The notes under the pieces: generated by a model
Seen by the model: only the letters and a program-made list of their open reading frames with translations
Databases searched by the model: none
Told to the model about the DNA's origin: nothing
NCBI GenBank assembly: GCA_019419505.1
Contig: DXZS01000016.1
Coordinates: 1-60,855, forward strand
Reading direction: 5' to 3'
Length of the DNA: 60,855 nucleotides
Source: Collinsella sp.
Lineage (GTDB): Bacteria > Actinomycetota > Coriobacteriia > Coriobacteriales > Coriobacteriaceae
Program-made: the position numbers and the translations under genes
In this document: one piece after another, positions 16,382 through 24,910 of the stretch
Layout of the letters: the number at the start of each line of letters is the position of its first letter
Position numbering within the stretch: the stretch's first letter is position 1

Positions 16382-17424
16382 TGGATCCGAGCGTCTACAT
16401 CCCCGCCTACCTGGAGCGCACCTATCTGGCGTCGCACCCCAAGCTCACCGATGCAGCACGCGAGCTTGTCCATAACGACATTAGTGCGAATCCCCAAAAG
16501 TACGCGCAGTCCGAGCATGCCCAGGCGCTGCTGTCCTATGCCGGTGTTCATCGCCACCTGCTCGACGAGCTCCATCGCATCGAAGATATGGGCAGCGACG
16601 AGGAGTTTGAGCAGACGCGCAATCGCCTGTTCGACGACATGCGCGATGAGCTGCTCAAGATTGTCCGCGTCGACGCACTGACCGTCGACGCGCAGCTGCT
16701 CGCCATCATCCTGGCCGACACACCCGTTGACGCCTGCCTGGGCGACCTGATGAAGCTCGAGGCAACCACGGCCGATTACCTGCAGCAAAGCGTGCCCGGG
16801 TTCGATATGGAGGCCCCGCACTACTGGGCCAACAAAGTTTTGACGGACGGCGTGACGACGGCAGAGCTCACCGTGAGCGAGCCGGCGCTTATCGGGTGGC
16901 TTCACACACTCGAGGCCATCTCGCAGCTGTGCATGGCGAGCGCCCGCTACCGTGCTGCCGTCAACTATTCTCGCCGTGTTCTTAAGGCGGAAGGCTATCC
17001 CACCCGAGCGGCAGGCACCGTGTTACTCGCCCTCGCTCGCTTGGAAGACGAGGACGGCTTTTTTGCCCTGGCCCACCAGCTCGAGGAGCAGATGGGGGCC
17101 GATGCCCTCGAGAACTCTCCTTGGTATCTGCTCGCCCGCACGATTCTGCTGTTCAAAACAAACAAGATGCGCCCGGCGACACGCGCGCTGCGTGAGTTCG
17201 CCAACCGCTGCGAGGGTGGCGCGTTCTTCTTACTGAACCCCATGTACCAGACACCGTACCTTCCCTGCCGGCCCGAGCCACACGATCCCTGGGATCTTTC
17301 GCACCAGGCCGTTTGGGAAGCGGACGGTATTATCTCGGACACTCCCGACTTTGCCCCCTGGGCCAACGCCTGCGAAGATGTATCGCAGCTTGCCCAGGAA
17401 TTTGCGCGCCGCTACGGATTTTAG
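16381..17424 (+). CDS. second TPR-like helical protein of a coupled pair
   Basis: The 347-residue protein shares architecture with the preceding gene. An acidic helical N-terminal half is followed by a TPR-like unit (LEAISQLCMASARYRAAVNY, then RRVLKAEGYPTRAAGTVLLA, about 180-220) that aligns with the corresponding unit upstream. Identity looks low, so this is an old duplication or common fold. Translation is coupled through TAATG. No enzymatic motif or membrane segment is seen. Confidence 0.6.
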   Translation: MDPSVYIPAYLERTYLASHPKLTDAARELVHNDISANPQKYAQSEHAQALLSYAGVHRHLLDELHRIEDMGSDEEFEQTRNRLFDDMRDELLKIVRVDALTVDAQLLAIILADTPVDACLGDLMKLEATTADYLQQSVPGFDMEAPHYWANKVLTDGVTTAELTVSEPALIGWLHTLEAISQLCMASARYRAAVNYSRRVLKAEGYPTRAAGTVLLALARLEDEDGFFALAHQLEEQMGADALENSPWYLLARTILLFKTNKMRPATRALREFANRCEGGAFFLLNPMYQTPYLPCRPEPHDPWDLSHQAVWEADGIISDTPDFAPWANACEDVSQLAQEFARRYGF

Positions 17425-17469
17425 TGACGCACTCGACCCGACCATGTCGTTTACGTTAGGAACGGTTTC

Positions 17470-19647
17470 ATGAACCTCCGCTCATCTCTTGCCTGCACCT
17501 CGAGCGATATCGCTCGCTGGGGGCTGCGCTCCGTCCTTAAGCGCCAGGGCGGCGTACTCCCCGGCCGCATCGCCATGAAGATCGACCCCGAGCTGCTAAG
17601 CGACCTCGCCGGCCTTGTCGACCGCAGCGTGGTGATCACCGGCACCAACGGTAAGACCACCACTTCGAACCTCATCGCCGACGCCGTTGCCGCCAGCGGC
17701 GCCACCGTGGTATGCAACCGCGCCGGCAACAACATGGAGCCGGGCGTGGTGGGCGCACTGCTCGAGGCGCGCAGCGGCCTCAAGCGAACCGCCAGCAGCA
17801 AGCGCGTGGGCGTTTTTGAGTGCGACGAGCTCTACACCGTACGCGTTCTGCCCAAGCTCAAGCCGACGTACTTTGTGCTGCTCAACCTGTTCCGCGACCA
17901 GCTAGACCGCTACGGCGAGATCGACCACACCCAGGACGTCATCGCCCATGCGTTGGAGCTCTCTCCGGCAACAACGCTCATCTACAACGCCGACGACCCG
18001 CTGTGTGCCGCGATCGCCGTGCGCGTCCCCAACACGAGCATCGCCTTTGGCATCGACGGCGCCACGGGCACCGAGTCCGATCGCATTAGCGACTCGCGTT
18101 TTTGCTCGCAGTGCAACGCGCCGCTGGAGTATGACTACGTGCAATACGGCCAGCTCGGCGCCTATCATTGCCCTTCGTGCGGCTGGGGTCGCCCCGCGCT
18201 GCTCCGCCGCGTGACGGGCGTTGAGCTCGGCTGCGACGGCTACGGCTTTGACCTGGCCTTTGGACCCGAGGCCAACGCGCCCGCCGTGCACATCGCCACG
18301 CGCTACAACGGCCTGTACATGGTCTATAACGTCGCCGCCGCCTTCTTTGCGGCGCACGAGCTGGGCGTGGACGCGGCGCACCTGCAGCCCACGCTTAATG
18401 CCTACGTGCCCGCCGGCGGACGCATGGGCCGCTGGGATATTGCCGGCCGCACCGTCGAGGCCAACCTGGCCAAGAATCCCGTGGGCTTCGATCGCCAGAT
18501 CCAGTCCATTAAAACGGCAGGCGGCAGGCTCTGCGCCTTCTTCCTAAACGATAACGATGCCGACGGCCACGATGTCTCGTGGATCTACGACGTCGACTTT
18601 GAGCGCATCGCCGACACGCCGGGTCTTGTCGCCTTTGCCGGAGGCACGCGTGCGCACGACATGCAGGTACGCCTCAAGTACGCCGGCATCGATGCCGCGA
18701 TTATCTCGGACGTCGCGCAGGCGATCGGCGCCGTGGCAGACGAGGCCGCCGATGACACCTTCTACGCCGTCGCCAACTACACGGCCTTCCCGCCGCTGGT
18801 CAAAGAGCTCGACGAGCTTAAGGGCGCCGATGCGAGCTCGGTTGTCTCCTGCGCCGTAACGCCCGCCGGTGGTAGCGCTGTCCCCACCGATATTGCGCCG
18901 GTCGAGCTTTCGCGCCCGTTGCGCATCGTCTACCTGTATCCCGATGCGCTCAACCTCTACGCCGACGGCGGCAACGTTATCGCGCTCGAACGCCGCTGCG
19001 CCTGGCGCGGCATTCCCGTGCGTGTGGACGAAGTCCACATGGGCGAGACGCTCGACCTGACCGACGCCGACATCGTTATGATGGGCGGTGGCTCCGATCG
19101 CGACCAGCTGGCGGTTGCACATGAACTGCTCGCTCAAAAAGACAAGGTCGCGGCCTATGTTGAGGATGGCGGCTCGCTGCTTGCCATCTGTGGCGGCTAT
19201 CAGCTGCTCGGCCGTTCGTACTATATGGGCGAGGATCGCATCGAGGGTCTGGGCGTCATTGCCGCCGAGACTGTGCGTGGCTCCGACCGCCTGATCGGCA
19301 ACGTCGCCGTCAAGACCGACCTGGCACCCGAGCCCTTTGTGGGATTCGAGAACCATGGAGGCCGCACCCTGCTCGATACAGAGGCCACGCCGCTCGGAAC
19401 GTCCGTCGTCGCGGGCACCGGCAACAACGGCGACGATGGCTTTGAGGGCCTCATCTACAAGGGCGTCATCGGCACGTACCTGCACGGCCCGGCGCTACCC
19501 AAGAATCCCGAACTCGCCGACTGGCTGATCGCGCACGCCCTCGAGCGCCGCGGCGACGCACAGGCCAACGCTCTGCTGCCGCTCAAACCCCTCGACGACA
19601 TCTACGAGCACGCCGCCCACGACGCCGCCATGAAGCTCCTCCCCTAA
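17470..19647 (+). CDS. MurT-GatD fusion: lipid II isoglutaminyl synthase
   Basis: One 725-residue chain contains both subunits of the enzyme that amidates D-isoglutamate of lipid II. Residues 1-470 are MurT: Mur-ligase P-loop TGTNGKTTT (58-66), a Cys4 ribbon (FCSQCNAPLE ... YHCPSCGWG, about 209-236) and the DUF1727 domain (NPVGFDRQIQSI). Residues from about 482 are GatD: LRIVYLYPDALNLYADGGN, nucleophile Cys574 in AICGGYQLLG and His672 in GTYLHGP. In Staphylococcus aureus and Streptococcus pneumoniae MurT and GatD are separate proteins. The ORF is uninterrupted across the join (about 455-482), so the fusion is real in this sequence. Confidence 0.9.
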   Translation: MNLRSSLACTSSDIARWGLRSVLKRQGGVLPGRIAMKIDPELLSDLAGLVDRSVVITGTNGKTTTSNLIADAVAASGATVVCNRAGNNMEPGVVGALLEARSGLKRTASSKRVGVFECDELYTVRVLPKLKPTYFVLLNLFRDQLDRYGEIDHTQDVIAHALELSPATTLIYNADDPLCAAIAVRVPNTSIAFGIDGATGTESDRISDSRFCSQCNAPLEYDYVQYGQLGAYHCPSCGWGRPALLRRVTGVELGCDGYGFDLAFGPEANAPAVHIATRYNGLYMVYNVAAAFFAAHELGVDAAHLQPTLNAYVPAGGRMGRWDIAGRTVEANLAKNPVGFDRQIQSIKTAGGRLCAFFLNDNDADGHDVSWIYDVDFERIADTPGLVAFAGGTRAHDMQVRLKYAGIDAAIISDVAQAIGAVADEAADDTFYAVANYTAFPPLVKELDELKGADASSVVSCAVTPAGGSAVPTDIAPVELSRPLRIVYLYPDALNLYADGGNVIALERRCAWRGIPVRVDEVHMGETLDLTDADIVMMGGGSDRDQLAVAHELLAQKDKVAAYVEDGGSLLAICGGYQLLGRSYYMGEDRIEGLGVIAAETVRGSDRLIGNVAVKTDLAPEPFVGFENHGGRTLLDTEATPLGTSVVAGTGNNGDDGFEGLIYKGVIGTYLHGPALPKNPELADWLIAHALERRGDAQANALLPLKPLDDIYEHAAHDAAMKLLP

Positions 19648-19653
19648 CACCTC

Positions 19654-19688
19654 ACCACCACAAAGGGGACAGGTACCTTTGTGGTGGT
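19654..19688 (+). terminator. terminator / dispersed hairpin after murT-gatD
   Basis: A perfect 13-bp stem accaccacaaagg/cctttgtggtggt with loop GGACAGGTA is followed by TTTTG. It serves as a terminator and belongs to the AAAGGGGACAGG repeat family. Confidence 0.75.
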
Positions 19689-19710
19689 TTTGATCTGCCA
19701 CGTTTGTTTG

Positions 19711-19845
19711 TCTCGATCTGTAACATCTAGGCCGTTGAAAGTCGTCTTACTGTTACAGATTGAGATGTTCGTCCCGACGCCCGCCGTCTGTCTCGATCTG
19801 TAACAGATAGAGCCGATTTGCCCGCCCAGATGTTACAGATTGAGA
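19711..19845. repeat. two tandem inverted-repeat units (TCTCGATCTGTAACA)
   Basis: Unit 1: tctcgatctgtaaca (19711-19725) and tgttacagattgaga (19751-19765). Unit 2: the same arms at 19791-19805 and 19831-19845. The arms pair with one mismatch, and the loops (25 bp each) differ in sequence. The units repeat at exactly 80-bp spacing between the MurT-GatD terminator and the tRNA promoter. The function is unknown. Confidence 0.8.
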
Positions 19846-19929
19846 TATTTGAAAATCGGAATAAAAGCCTACTCCTGTGTGGTGGTTTTCCAGTTTGCCA
19901 ACGATATACGCGCCGGCAAAAAAGTCTGC

Positions 19930-19935
19930 TATACT
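19930..19935 (+). promoter_or_regulatory. -10 box of tRNA-Glu
   Basis: TATACT lies 10 bp before the tRNA 5' end. The -35 region is not obvious. Confidence 0.5.
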
Positions 19936-19945
19936 CTTTCCCGCT

Positions 19946-20022
19946 GTCCCCATCGTCTAGCGGCCAAGGACGCCACCCTTTCAAGGTGGATATCGCGGGT
20001 TCGAATCCCGCTGGGGGCACCA
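19946..20022 (+). tRNA. tRNA-Glu (anticodon UUC)
   Basis: The sequence folds as a complete cloverleaf: acceptor GTCCCCA/TGGGGGC (with one G-U), D-arm region TCTAGCGGCCAAGGA, anticodon stem CCACC/GGTGG with loop CTTTCAA (anticodon TTC) and T-arm GCGGG-TTCGAAT-CCCGC. The 3' CCA is encoded (20020-20022). Confidence 0.97.
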
Positions 20023-20034
20023 TTTAAAATGAGA

Positions 20035-20065
20035 AGCCCGTTATCCTCACGATAGCGGGCTTTTT
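20035..20065 (+). terminator. tRNA-Glu terminator
   Basis: The 11-bp stem agcccgttatc/gatagcgggct (one G-U) is followed by TTTTT. Confidence 0.85.
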
Positions 20066-20268
20066 GCTGCCATGCGCCGGGATTCGAGCCCAACAGGGTG
20101 CGGAGCCGAGGAAACGCATTTACGCTTCGACCCTAACAAGTGATTGACTTAGTCCCTAGCAATACGATATCTGAGACGTCCGCATCGAAAAACATTGCCT
20201 GGAGACAGCTCCGTCTCCATTTGCCGTGATGTTGGCAAGCTTTCTCATCAATCGCACGTCTTGAAAAA

Positions 20269-21768
20269 TTACCCCAACTTCAAAATCGCTGTGAGTTCCG
20301 AGGGTGCCGGAAAACAGCACATTCCCTCAACTCGCACCCTGCACACGGCATAAATGCCTCCGATCTGCACATCGATAAAACAGCGCCGTGTGTAGTCCAG
20401 TTCCCTGGTCTCGATTTGTAAACTTGTTGGCGAAGTCCAGGCATACGCTGCAAACAGCTTGCGAACATCCCATGCGGGGGCATCGTCTCTCTCAGCTTCA
20501 TGAGTTACAAAAGGAAAGAGGTCTCCGACTCCGAGCCCATCGCCCGATTTACAAACCCAAGACTTGTAGCCGGCCCTCACGCCGTACTCACGACCATCGC
20601 GCAACAGAGACAAATCCAGCTCATTCTCATGAAATCGAATATCGATCTCTTCAAAATCCCCGAAAATGCAATGATGAATGCCCTCGAGACGTAATGAGCT
20701 CAAACGTCCGCCAGAAGCCAACCCAACTGGCACGGGAATGCTATCGAAGTCACGTTCGGAAGCCACCGTTTCCCGAACACTAGACTCTTTGAACAATACC
20801 TCATACAGCGGATCAAGCAACGCCTTACTTCCTGTCGTGGAACTCGAGCAGGCGATGACAAGGCCATCTGTGGGCCGTATGTAGCACAGCTGCCCAAAAA
20901 GGCCAGAGCATCTGAACCCGCCACGCCGGCACATCCAGAACTGGTATCCATAGCCATTGCTGTCTTCAGTCGCCTCAGACGGATAAAAGGGGCTCGTTTC
21001 CATCTGAATCTTCGTCGCCTCGGCAACCCATTCCGCGGGAATGATCCGTTCCCCACGCCACTTGCCGCCATCTAGCAAACATTGACCAAACTTAGCCAAA
21101 TCCGGTGTCGAAAGGTGAAGACCAAAACCTCCGGTCGTATGACCGGCTTGATCCTCTTCCCACCACCAATTTCTAATGCCTAACGGCGTAAACAAACGTT
21201 CGGCGAGATAATCGGATTCTTTCGTTCCACTTATGCGTTGCACGAGCATGCTCAATAAATGTGAACACAGCGAATCGTAGTGAAAGACCTCGCCCGGCTT
21301 CCAGTCAAACTCACGATGAAGAACCTCATGTGCCCAGTCGTCTCCCGCGCCAATATACGAAAGGTCACTCTCCTGCCCCATCGTCATAGTCAGCAAATTG
21401 CGAACTGTCACATTGCGAAAGCGCTCATCCGCAATCTCGCCTTCATATTCCGGGAAGTATGAAATCCAGCGATCGGCCAGCGACAGCCGTCCTTCATTCA
21501 CCAACATCCCAACAGCAACCGAGGTGAAGGACTTAGTCACAGAATAGAGCGGGTGAACGTGTTCGAGGGAGAACGGCGCAGCCGCATGCTCGAAGACGAC
21601 TTCACCATCTTGTCGGACCACGACTGAGCGGACTTCCACACCTGCGGACCTCCACGCCGCAAGGCACGCCTCGCCCATCTTATTGTCAAAGATAATATTA
21701 GGCACCCTCAACCACTGCCTCTCGAACGAAATCAGTACAAGACGAGGTCGCCCTCGACGCTTATCCAA
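20269..21768 (-). CDS. beta-lactamase-fold serine hydrolase
   Basis: This 499-residue protein belongs to the class C beta-lactamase/esterase-like serine hydrolase family (PF00144). The catalytic SxxK is in YSVTKSFTSVAVGMLVNEG (about 75), a Tyr-x-Ser-like motif is FHYDSLCSHLLS (about 163), and a conserved GGFGLHLSTPDLAKFG follows. There is no signal peptide, so a cytoplasmic esterase or peptidase is likelier than a cell-wall enzyme. About 150 residues after the core form an extra beta-rich domain. The first ATG sits inside a hairpin (21742-21780), so the true start may be GTG at 21705 or ATG at 21678. It follows the PTS gene on the same strand. Confidence 0.8.
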   Translation of the reverse strand: MDKRRGRPRLVLISFERQWLRVPNIIFDNKMGEACLAAWRSAGVEVRSVVVRQDGEVVFEHAAAPFSLEHVHPLYSVTKSFTSVAVGMLVNEGRLSLADRWISYFPEYEGEIADERFRNVTVRNLLTMTMGQESDLSYIGAGDDWAHEVLHREFDWKPGEVFHYDSLCSHLLSMLVQRISGTKESDYLAERLFTPLGIRNWWWEEDQAGHTTGGFGLHLSTPDLAKFGQCLLDGGKWRGERIIPAEWVAEATKIQMETSPFYPSEATEDSNGYGYQFWMCRRGGFRCSGLFGQLCYIRPTDGLVIACSSSTTGSKALLDPLYEVLFKESSVRETVASERDFDSIPVPVGLASGGRLSSLRLEGIHHCIFGDFEEIDIRFHENELDLSLLRDGREYGVRAGYKSWVCKSGDGLGVGDLFPFVTHEAERDDAPAWDVRKLFAAYAWTSPTSLQIETRELDYTRRCFIDVQIGGIYAVCRVRVEGMCCFPAPSELTAILKLG

Positions 21769-21780
21769 GAACGACCTCGT
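21742..21780 (-). terminator. hairpin between PTS gene and serine hydrolase
   Basis: The 9-bp arms acgaggtcg (21742-21750) and cgacctcgt (21772-21780) lie just after the PTS gene and overlap the annotated start of the hydrolase. There is no good T tract, so it may attenuate rather than terminate. Confidence 0.4.
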
Positions 21781-21831
21781 TTAATTGCTGGCGCGCGGGG
21801 AAATACTTGTCCCGCAGCTCCACTTCTTTGG

Positions 21832-23205
21832 CTACTTTGCAGCCTCTACCGCCGGCACGTCCTCCTTGTACGTCGCATACGTAAGCAGGAACGAAATCAC
21901 GCTGGAAACCACGATGGCTATGATTACGTAAATCAGGTAGTTCGCGCCCATTGCACCGGACGGGTCAATGAAGCCCGGGAAGGCGCAGAAGCCGCCGCCG
22001 GTGAAGGCGAACATCTTGGTGCCAAGAGCGCCGATGATTAGGCCACCGGGCACAGAGGCGATGCAGCTCATGATAAAAGGCTTCTTGCGCGGAAGGGTCA
22101 CGCCGTAGATGCAGGGTTCGGTGATGCCGAAGAAGAAGCCCGAGATGAACGCCGGCCATGCAAGCTGCTTGAGCTTTAGGTCCTTAGTCTTCAGAAGGAT
22201 AGCGAGGACGGCAAGGGACTGAGCGTATGAACAAACCATGTACGGCGCCATGACAATATCCCAGCCCTGGGAGGCAATGTTCACCAGCATGAGGGCAATG
22301 ACACTCCAGTGGAAGCCGAAGATGACCATAGGCTGCCAAATGGCAGTAAGCACGATGCCGCCGAGCGCGCCGCCGATGACAGGCAAGCTGTAGAGGGAGT
22401 TAAACAGCAGGCTCATGAGGTTCGTGATCAGGGTGGCAATCGGGCCAATAATCAAATAGGTAGCGGGGACCATCACAACGAGCACGCACGTAGGCACAAA
22501 GAAGAACTTTACATACTCAGAGAAATGCTTGCGGCACCACTTCTCCAGCTTTGCCGCGAACCAAACAGAGATGATAATCGGAATGACAGAGCTCGTATAA
22601 CCCGAAGACGGCATGATGACGGGTATGCCGAGGAAAGTCGTGTAGTAGTTCATGGCAAAGGGAGTGCCGGCAAGCACCGTTCCCAAAACATCGCCCGATG
22701 TGATGTTGACCATCGCCGGATACGTAAGTGCGATACCGAGCGTCATGCCAACGAACTCACTACAGCCAAACTTCTTTGCCGCGGTATAGCCAAGGATAAT
22801 CGGCAGGAAGTAGAAGAAGCCGTCACCAGCCGCATATAGAATCTGGTACAAGCCGTCTGTCACCGTGATCCATCCGAGGGCGACGAGAATACTCAAAACA
22901 CCCTTGATCATGCCCGCGGCACACAGCACCGCAAGAATCGGCTGGATTACGCCCGAAATAGTATCGATAAGGGCACTAACAACGTTTCCTTTCTTGACGG
23001 GCTCACCATCAAGATTAACCTCGCCCAGCCCCTCGACACCAGAAGCGGCAACCGCGGCATCGTAAACATCCTCAATCACATTGATGCCGACAACAACCTG
23101 ATACTGGCCATTCGCGTTGATTACTTGAATGACGCCTTTATGAGATTCAATTGCCTTAGTATCGGCCTTCGCATCGTCTCGCAGCTTGAAACGTAGACGC
23201 GTCAT
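21832..23205 (-). CDS. PTS EIIBC component, alpha-glucoside/sucrose type, 5' end blocked by a stop
   Basis: The product is a sugar-phosphotransferase permease with a small EIIB part and a ten-helix EIIC domain (about 70-445; ITEPCIYGVTLP is the conserved sugar-site GITEP motif). The open frame from ATG 23205 starts MTRLRFKLRDD, right after the phosphorylated Cys of EIIB. The missing part is encoded upstream in frame (23206-23301) but interrupted by TAA at codon 3. From this start the protein would lack the Cys and could not phosphorylate sugar. It has no EIIA domain, so the EIIA-Glc at 40173 may serve it. It is next to a 6-phospho-alpha-glucosidase; maltose- or sucrose-like substrates are inferred. 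Confidence 0.8.
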   Translation of the reverse strand: MTRLRFKLRDDAKADTKAIESHKGVIQVINANGQYQVVVGINVIEDVYDAAVAASGVEGLGEVNLDGEPVKKGNVVSALIDTISGVIQPILAVLCAAGMIKGVLSILVALGWITVTDGLYQILYAAGDGFFYFLPIILGYTAAKKFGCSEFVGMTLGIALTYPAMVNITSGDVLGTVLAGTPFAMNYYTTFLGIPVIMPSSGYTSSVIPIIISVWFAAKLEKWCRKHFSEYVKFFFVPTCVLVVMVPATYLIIGPIATLITNLMSLLFNSLYSLPVIGGALGGIVLTAIWQPMVIFGFHWSVIALMLVNIASQGWDIVMAPYMVCSYAQSLAVLAILLKTKDLKLKQLAWPAFISGFFFGITEPCIYGVTLPRKKPFIMSCIASVPGGLIIGALGTKMFAFTGGGFCAFPGFIDPSGAMGANYLIYVIIAIVVSSVISFLLTYATYKEDVPAVEAAK

Positions 23206-23301
23206 GCAGTGCGAGATGCTCAGGATGTTTTCCTTACCGCCGACGAGGCCAACTACGTCCTCGCCGAGCTTGCGATTTACAAGCTCTTTGCTTTAGCTCA
23301 T
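23206..23301 (-). pseudogene. EIIB N-terminus with in-frame TAA at codon 3
   Basis: ATG (23299-23301) is preceded by GGGAGGAAAACC, a strong ribosome site. The frame then reads Met-Ser-stop (TAA 23293-23295), followed by the classical EIIB start SKELVNRKLGEDVVGLVGGK and ISHC, running straight into MTRLRF of the downstream CDS. Only one codon spoils an otherwise intact 489-codon gene. It may be a recent nonsense mutation, a reversible switch or a base-call error. Confidence 0.8.
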
Positions 23302-23369
23302 GGTTTTCCTCCCATGCGACCTGTCCAAGGTCGGCCGCCCGCCATCATTCGCTAAATTGATTTCCGATA

Positions 23370-24701
23370 CTAGTGAAGCTCTGGCCAGAACTCCTTATTC
23401 GCCTCAATGAGATCGTCAAGGATCTTCTTTGCAACGGAGGCAGAGGGGACCGTCTTCGAAAGCGTCAGCGCCTGCCAAAGCTCCTGATAGGAATGGTCGA
23501 CCCAAGCAGACACTGCAAGCTTTTCGACCGAGACCTGTTCCTCCATAAGTCCTTTCTGGAATTGCGGAATCTCACCTTGGCAAATTTTCTCGTAGCCGTC
23601 GCTGCCGACGATGCAGGGGATCTCGACCATAGCCGTTGGGTCAAAATTGGACACAGCCCCGTCGTTGGGAACAATCAGCGAGAAACGTTCACGGGTGTTC
23701 TCTGCCAAAGCGCGAGCGAGATCGACAATGTACTCAGCGTGGGTATCTGGCTTAAGGCCGAAGCCCTCAGACGTGCCCTTTTCGATAATCTGGCGAGCGG
23801 TACCGAAAACGCGTTTCTCGCGACCCTCACGGACCTCGTCGGTGCGGGTGTGGTTGGGGTCGGTGTGCTCAACCACATAGTCCGGGAAGAGATAGTACTT
23901 GAGGTAGGTGTTCGGAATGGTATTCGGATCGAGCGCGTAAACATCCTTAGCCTTACGGAACGTCTGGTCCCAAGACGCATCGACGAATTCAAGGCCAGAA
24001 TCCTCGCCAGCATAACCGTTTTTAGCCATTTGGGCCTTGATAGTGGGCATAAGGTCATTGCCTGCACGGTCGTGAATCTTTGTCCACCAGCCAAAGTGGT
24101 TGAGGCCGTAGTAGCCGACGACGAGGTCGTTGTGGTCCTTGAGACCACACATCTGAGCCATGATATCCATCAGGGCTATTGGCATGTCGCAAATGTTGAT
24201 GATCTTTGAATCCGGGCGAAGGCGGCGTGTCGCCTCAGCAACGATCGCCGCGGGGTTGGAGTAGTTGAGCATCCATGCGTTGGGACTGTATTTCTCCATG
24301 TAGTCAAGGATCTCGAGTACGCCGCCAATGGAGCGCAAGCCATAAGCAATGCCACCAGGACCGCAGGTCTCTTGGCCAAGAACGCCATAGCGCAGGGGGA
24401 TCTTCTCGTCCTTATCGCGCATAGCGTACTTGCCAACGCGAATCTGGGCAAGTACAAAGTCGATGCCTGTGAAGGCCTCCTCAGGGTCGGTCGTATAGCT
24501 GAAGGTTACCTCTGGAGCATTCTCCCTGATGTAGATGGCACATGCCTTGGCAATTGTCCCCTGACGCTCGGCATCGTTGTCATAGAGCGTAATCCTATTG
24601 ATAGGGAACACATCACGCTTCGCGAGAAGTGTCAGAACAACGCCCGGCGTATAAGTGCTTCCGCCTCCCGCGATAGTAACCGCATAGCTCTGTTTTGCCA
24701 T
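23370..24701 (-). CDS. GH4 6-phospho-alpha-glucosidase
   Basis: This 443-residue member of glycoside hydrolase family 4 uses NAD+ and a divalent metal to cleave 6-phospho-glucosides delivered by a PTS. The NAD motif VTIAGGGSTYTPGV is at residues 8-21. The metal-ligand Cys lies in NICDMPIAL; the CDMP signature marks the alpha-specific subgroup (GlvA/MalH-like), whereas beta-enzymes carry CN-x-P. The His ligand is in GLNHFGWWT. The gene is 68 bp upstream of the permease start on the same strand, giving an uptake-and-hydrolysis operon. The ATG follows AGGAGG that abuts a TGTCTAGACA operator. Confidence 0.9.
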   Translation of the reverse strand: MAKQSYAVTIAGGGSTYTPGVVLTLLAKRDVFPINRITLYDNDAERQGTIAKACAIYIRENAPEVTFSYTTDPEEAFTGIDFVLAQIRVGKYAMRDKDEKIPLRYGVLGQETCGPGGIAYGLRSIGGVLEILDYMEKYSPNAWMLNYSNPAAIVAEATRRLRPDSKIINICDMPIALMDIMAQMCGLKDHNDLVVGYYGLNHFGWWTKIHDRAGNDLMPTIKAQMAKNGYAGEDSGLEFVDASWDQTFRKAKDVYALDPNTIPNTYLKYYLFPDYVVEHTDPNHTRTDEVREGREKRVFGTARQIIEKGTSEGFGLKPDTHAEYIVDLARALAENTRERFSLIVPNDGAVSNFDPTAMVEIPCIVGSDGYEKICQGEIPQFQKGLMEEQVSVEKLAVSAWVDHSYQELWQALTLSKTVPSASVAKKILDDLIEANKEFWPELH

Positions 24702-24713
24702 TGCAAATCCTCC

Positions 24714-24723
24714 TGTCTAGACA
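24714..24723. promoter_or_regulatory. GntR operator 1 (TGTCTAGACA)
   Basis: A perfect 10-bp palindrome abuts the ribosome site of the GH4 gene, where a bound repressor would block transcription. Confidence 0.7.
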
Positions 24724-24765
24724 TGTACTTGACGACTTGAATTATATCCTCAGTGATTTGCAATC

Positions 24766-24775
24766 TGTCTAGACA
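24766..24775. promoter_or_regulatory. GntR operator 2 (TGTCTAGACA)
   Basis: This second perfect copy lies 52 bp from the first, upstream of a TATAAT -10 (minus strand, near 24744-24749); its TAGACA half resembles the -35. The two copies are in the intergenic space shared with the divergent GntR gene. Confidence 0.7.
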
Positions 24776-24910
24776 TGTTAAGCACACGGGTGAACGGTTG
24801 ATTTATGGCGGTAAGCGGTAACTTTAAGCGTCTTCACTTCCTATAATTGGTAGAAACAGACTATCGCGCCGATTTGACGCATTCCGCACCACCTCTATAA
24901 GGAGAGCATT

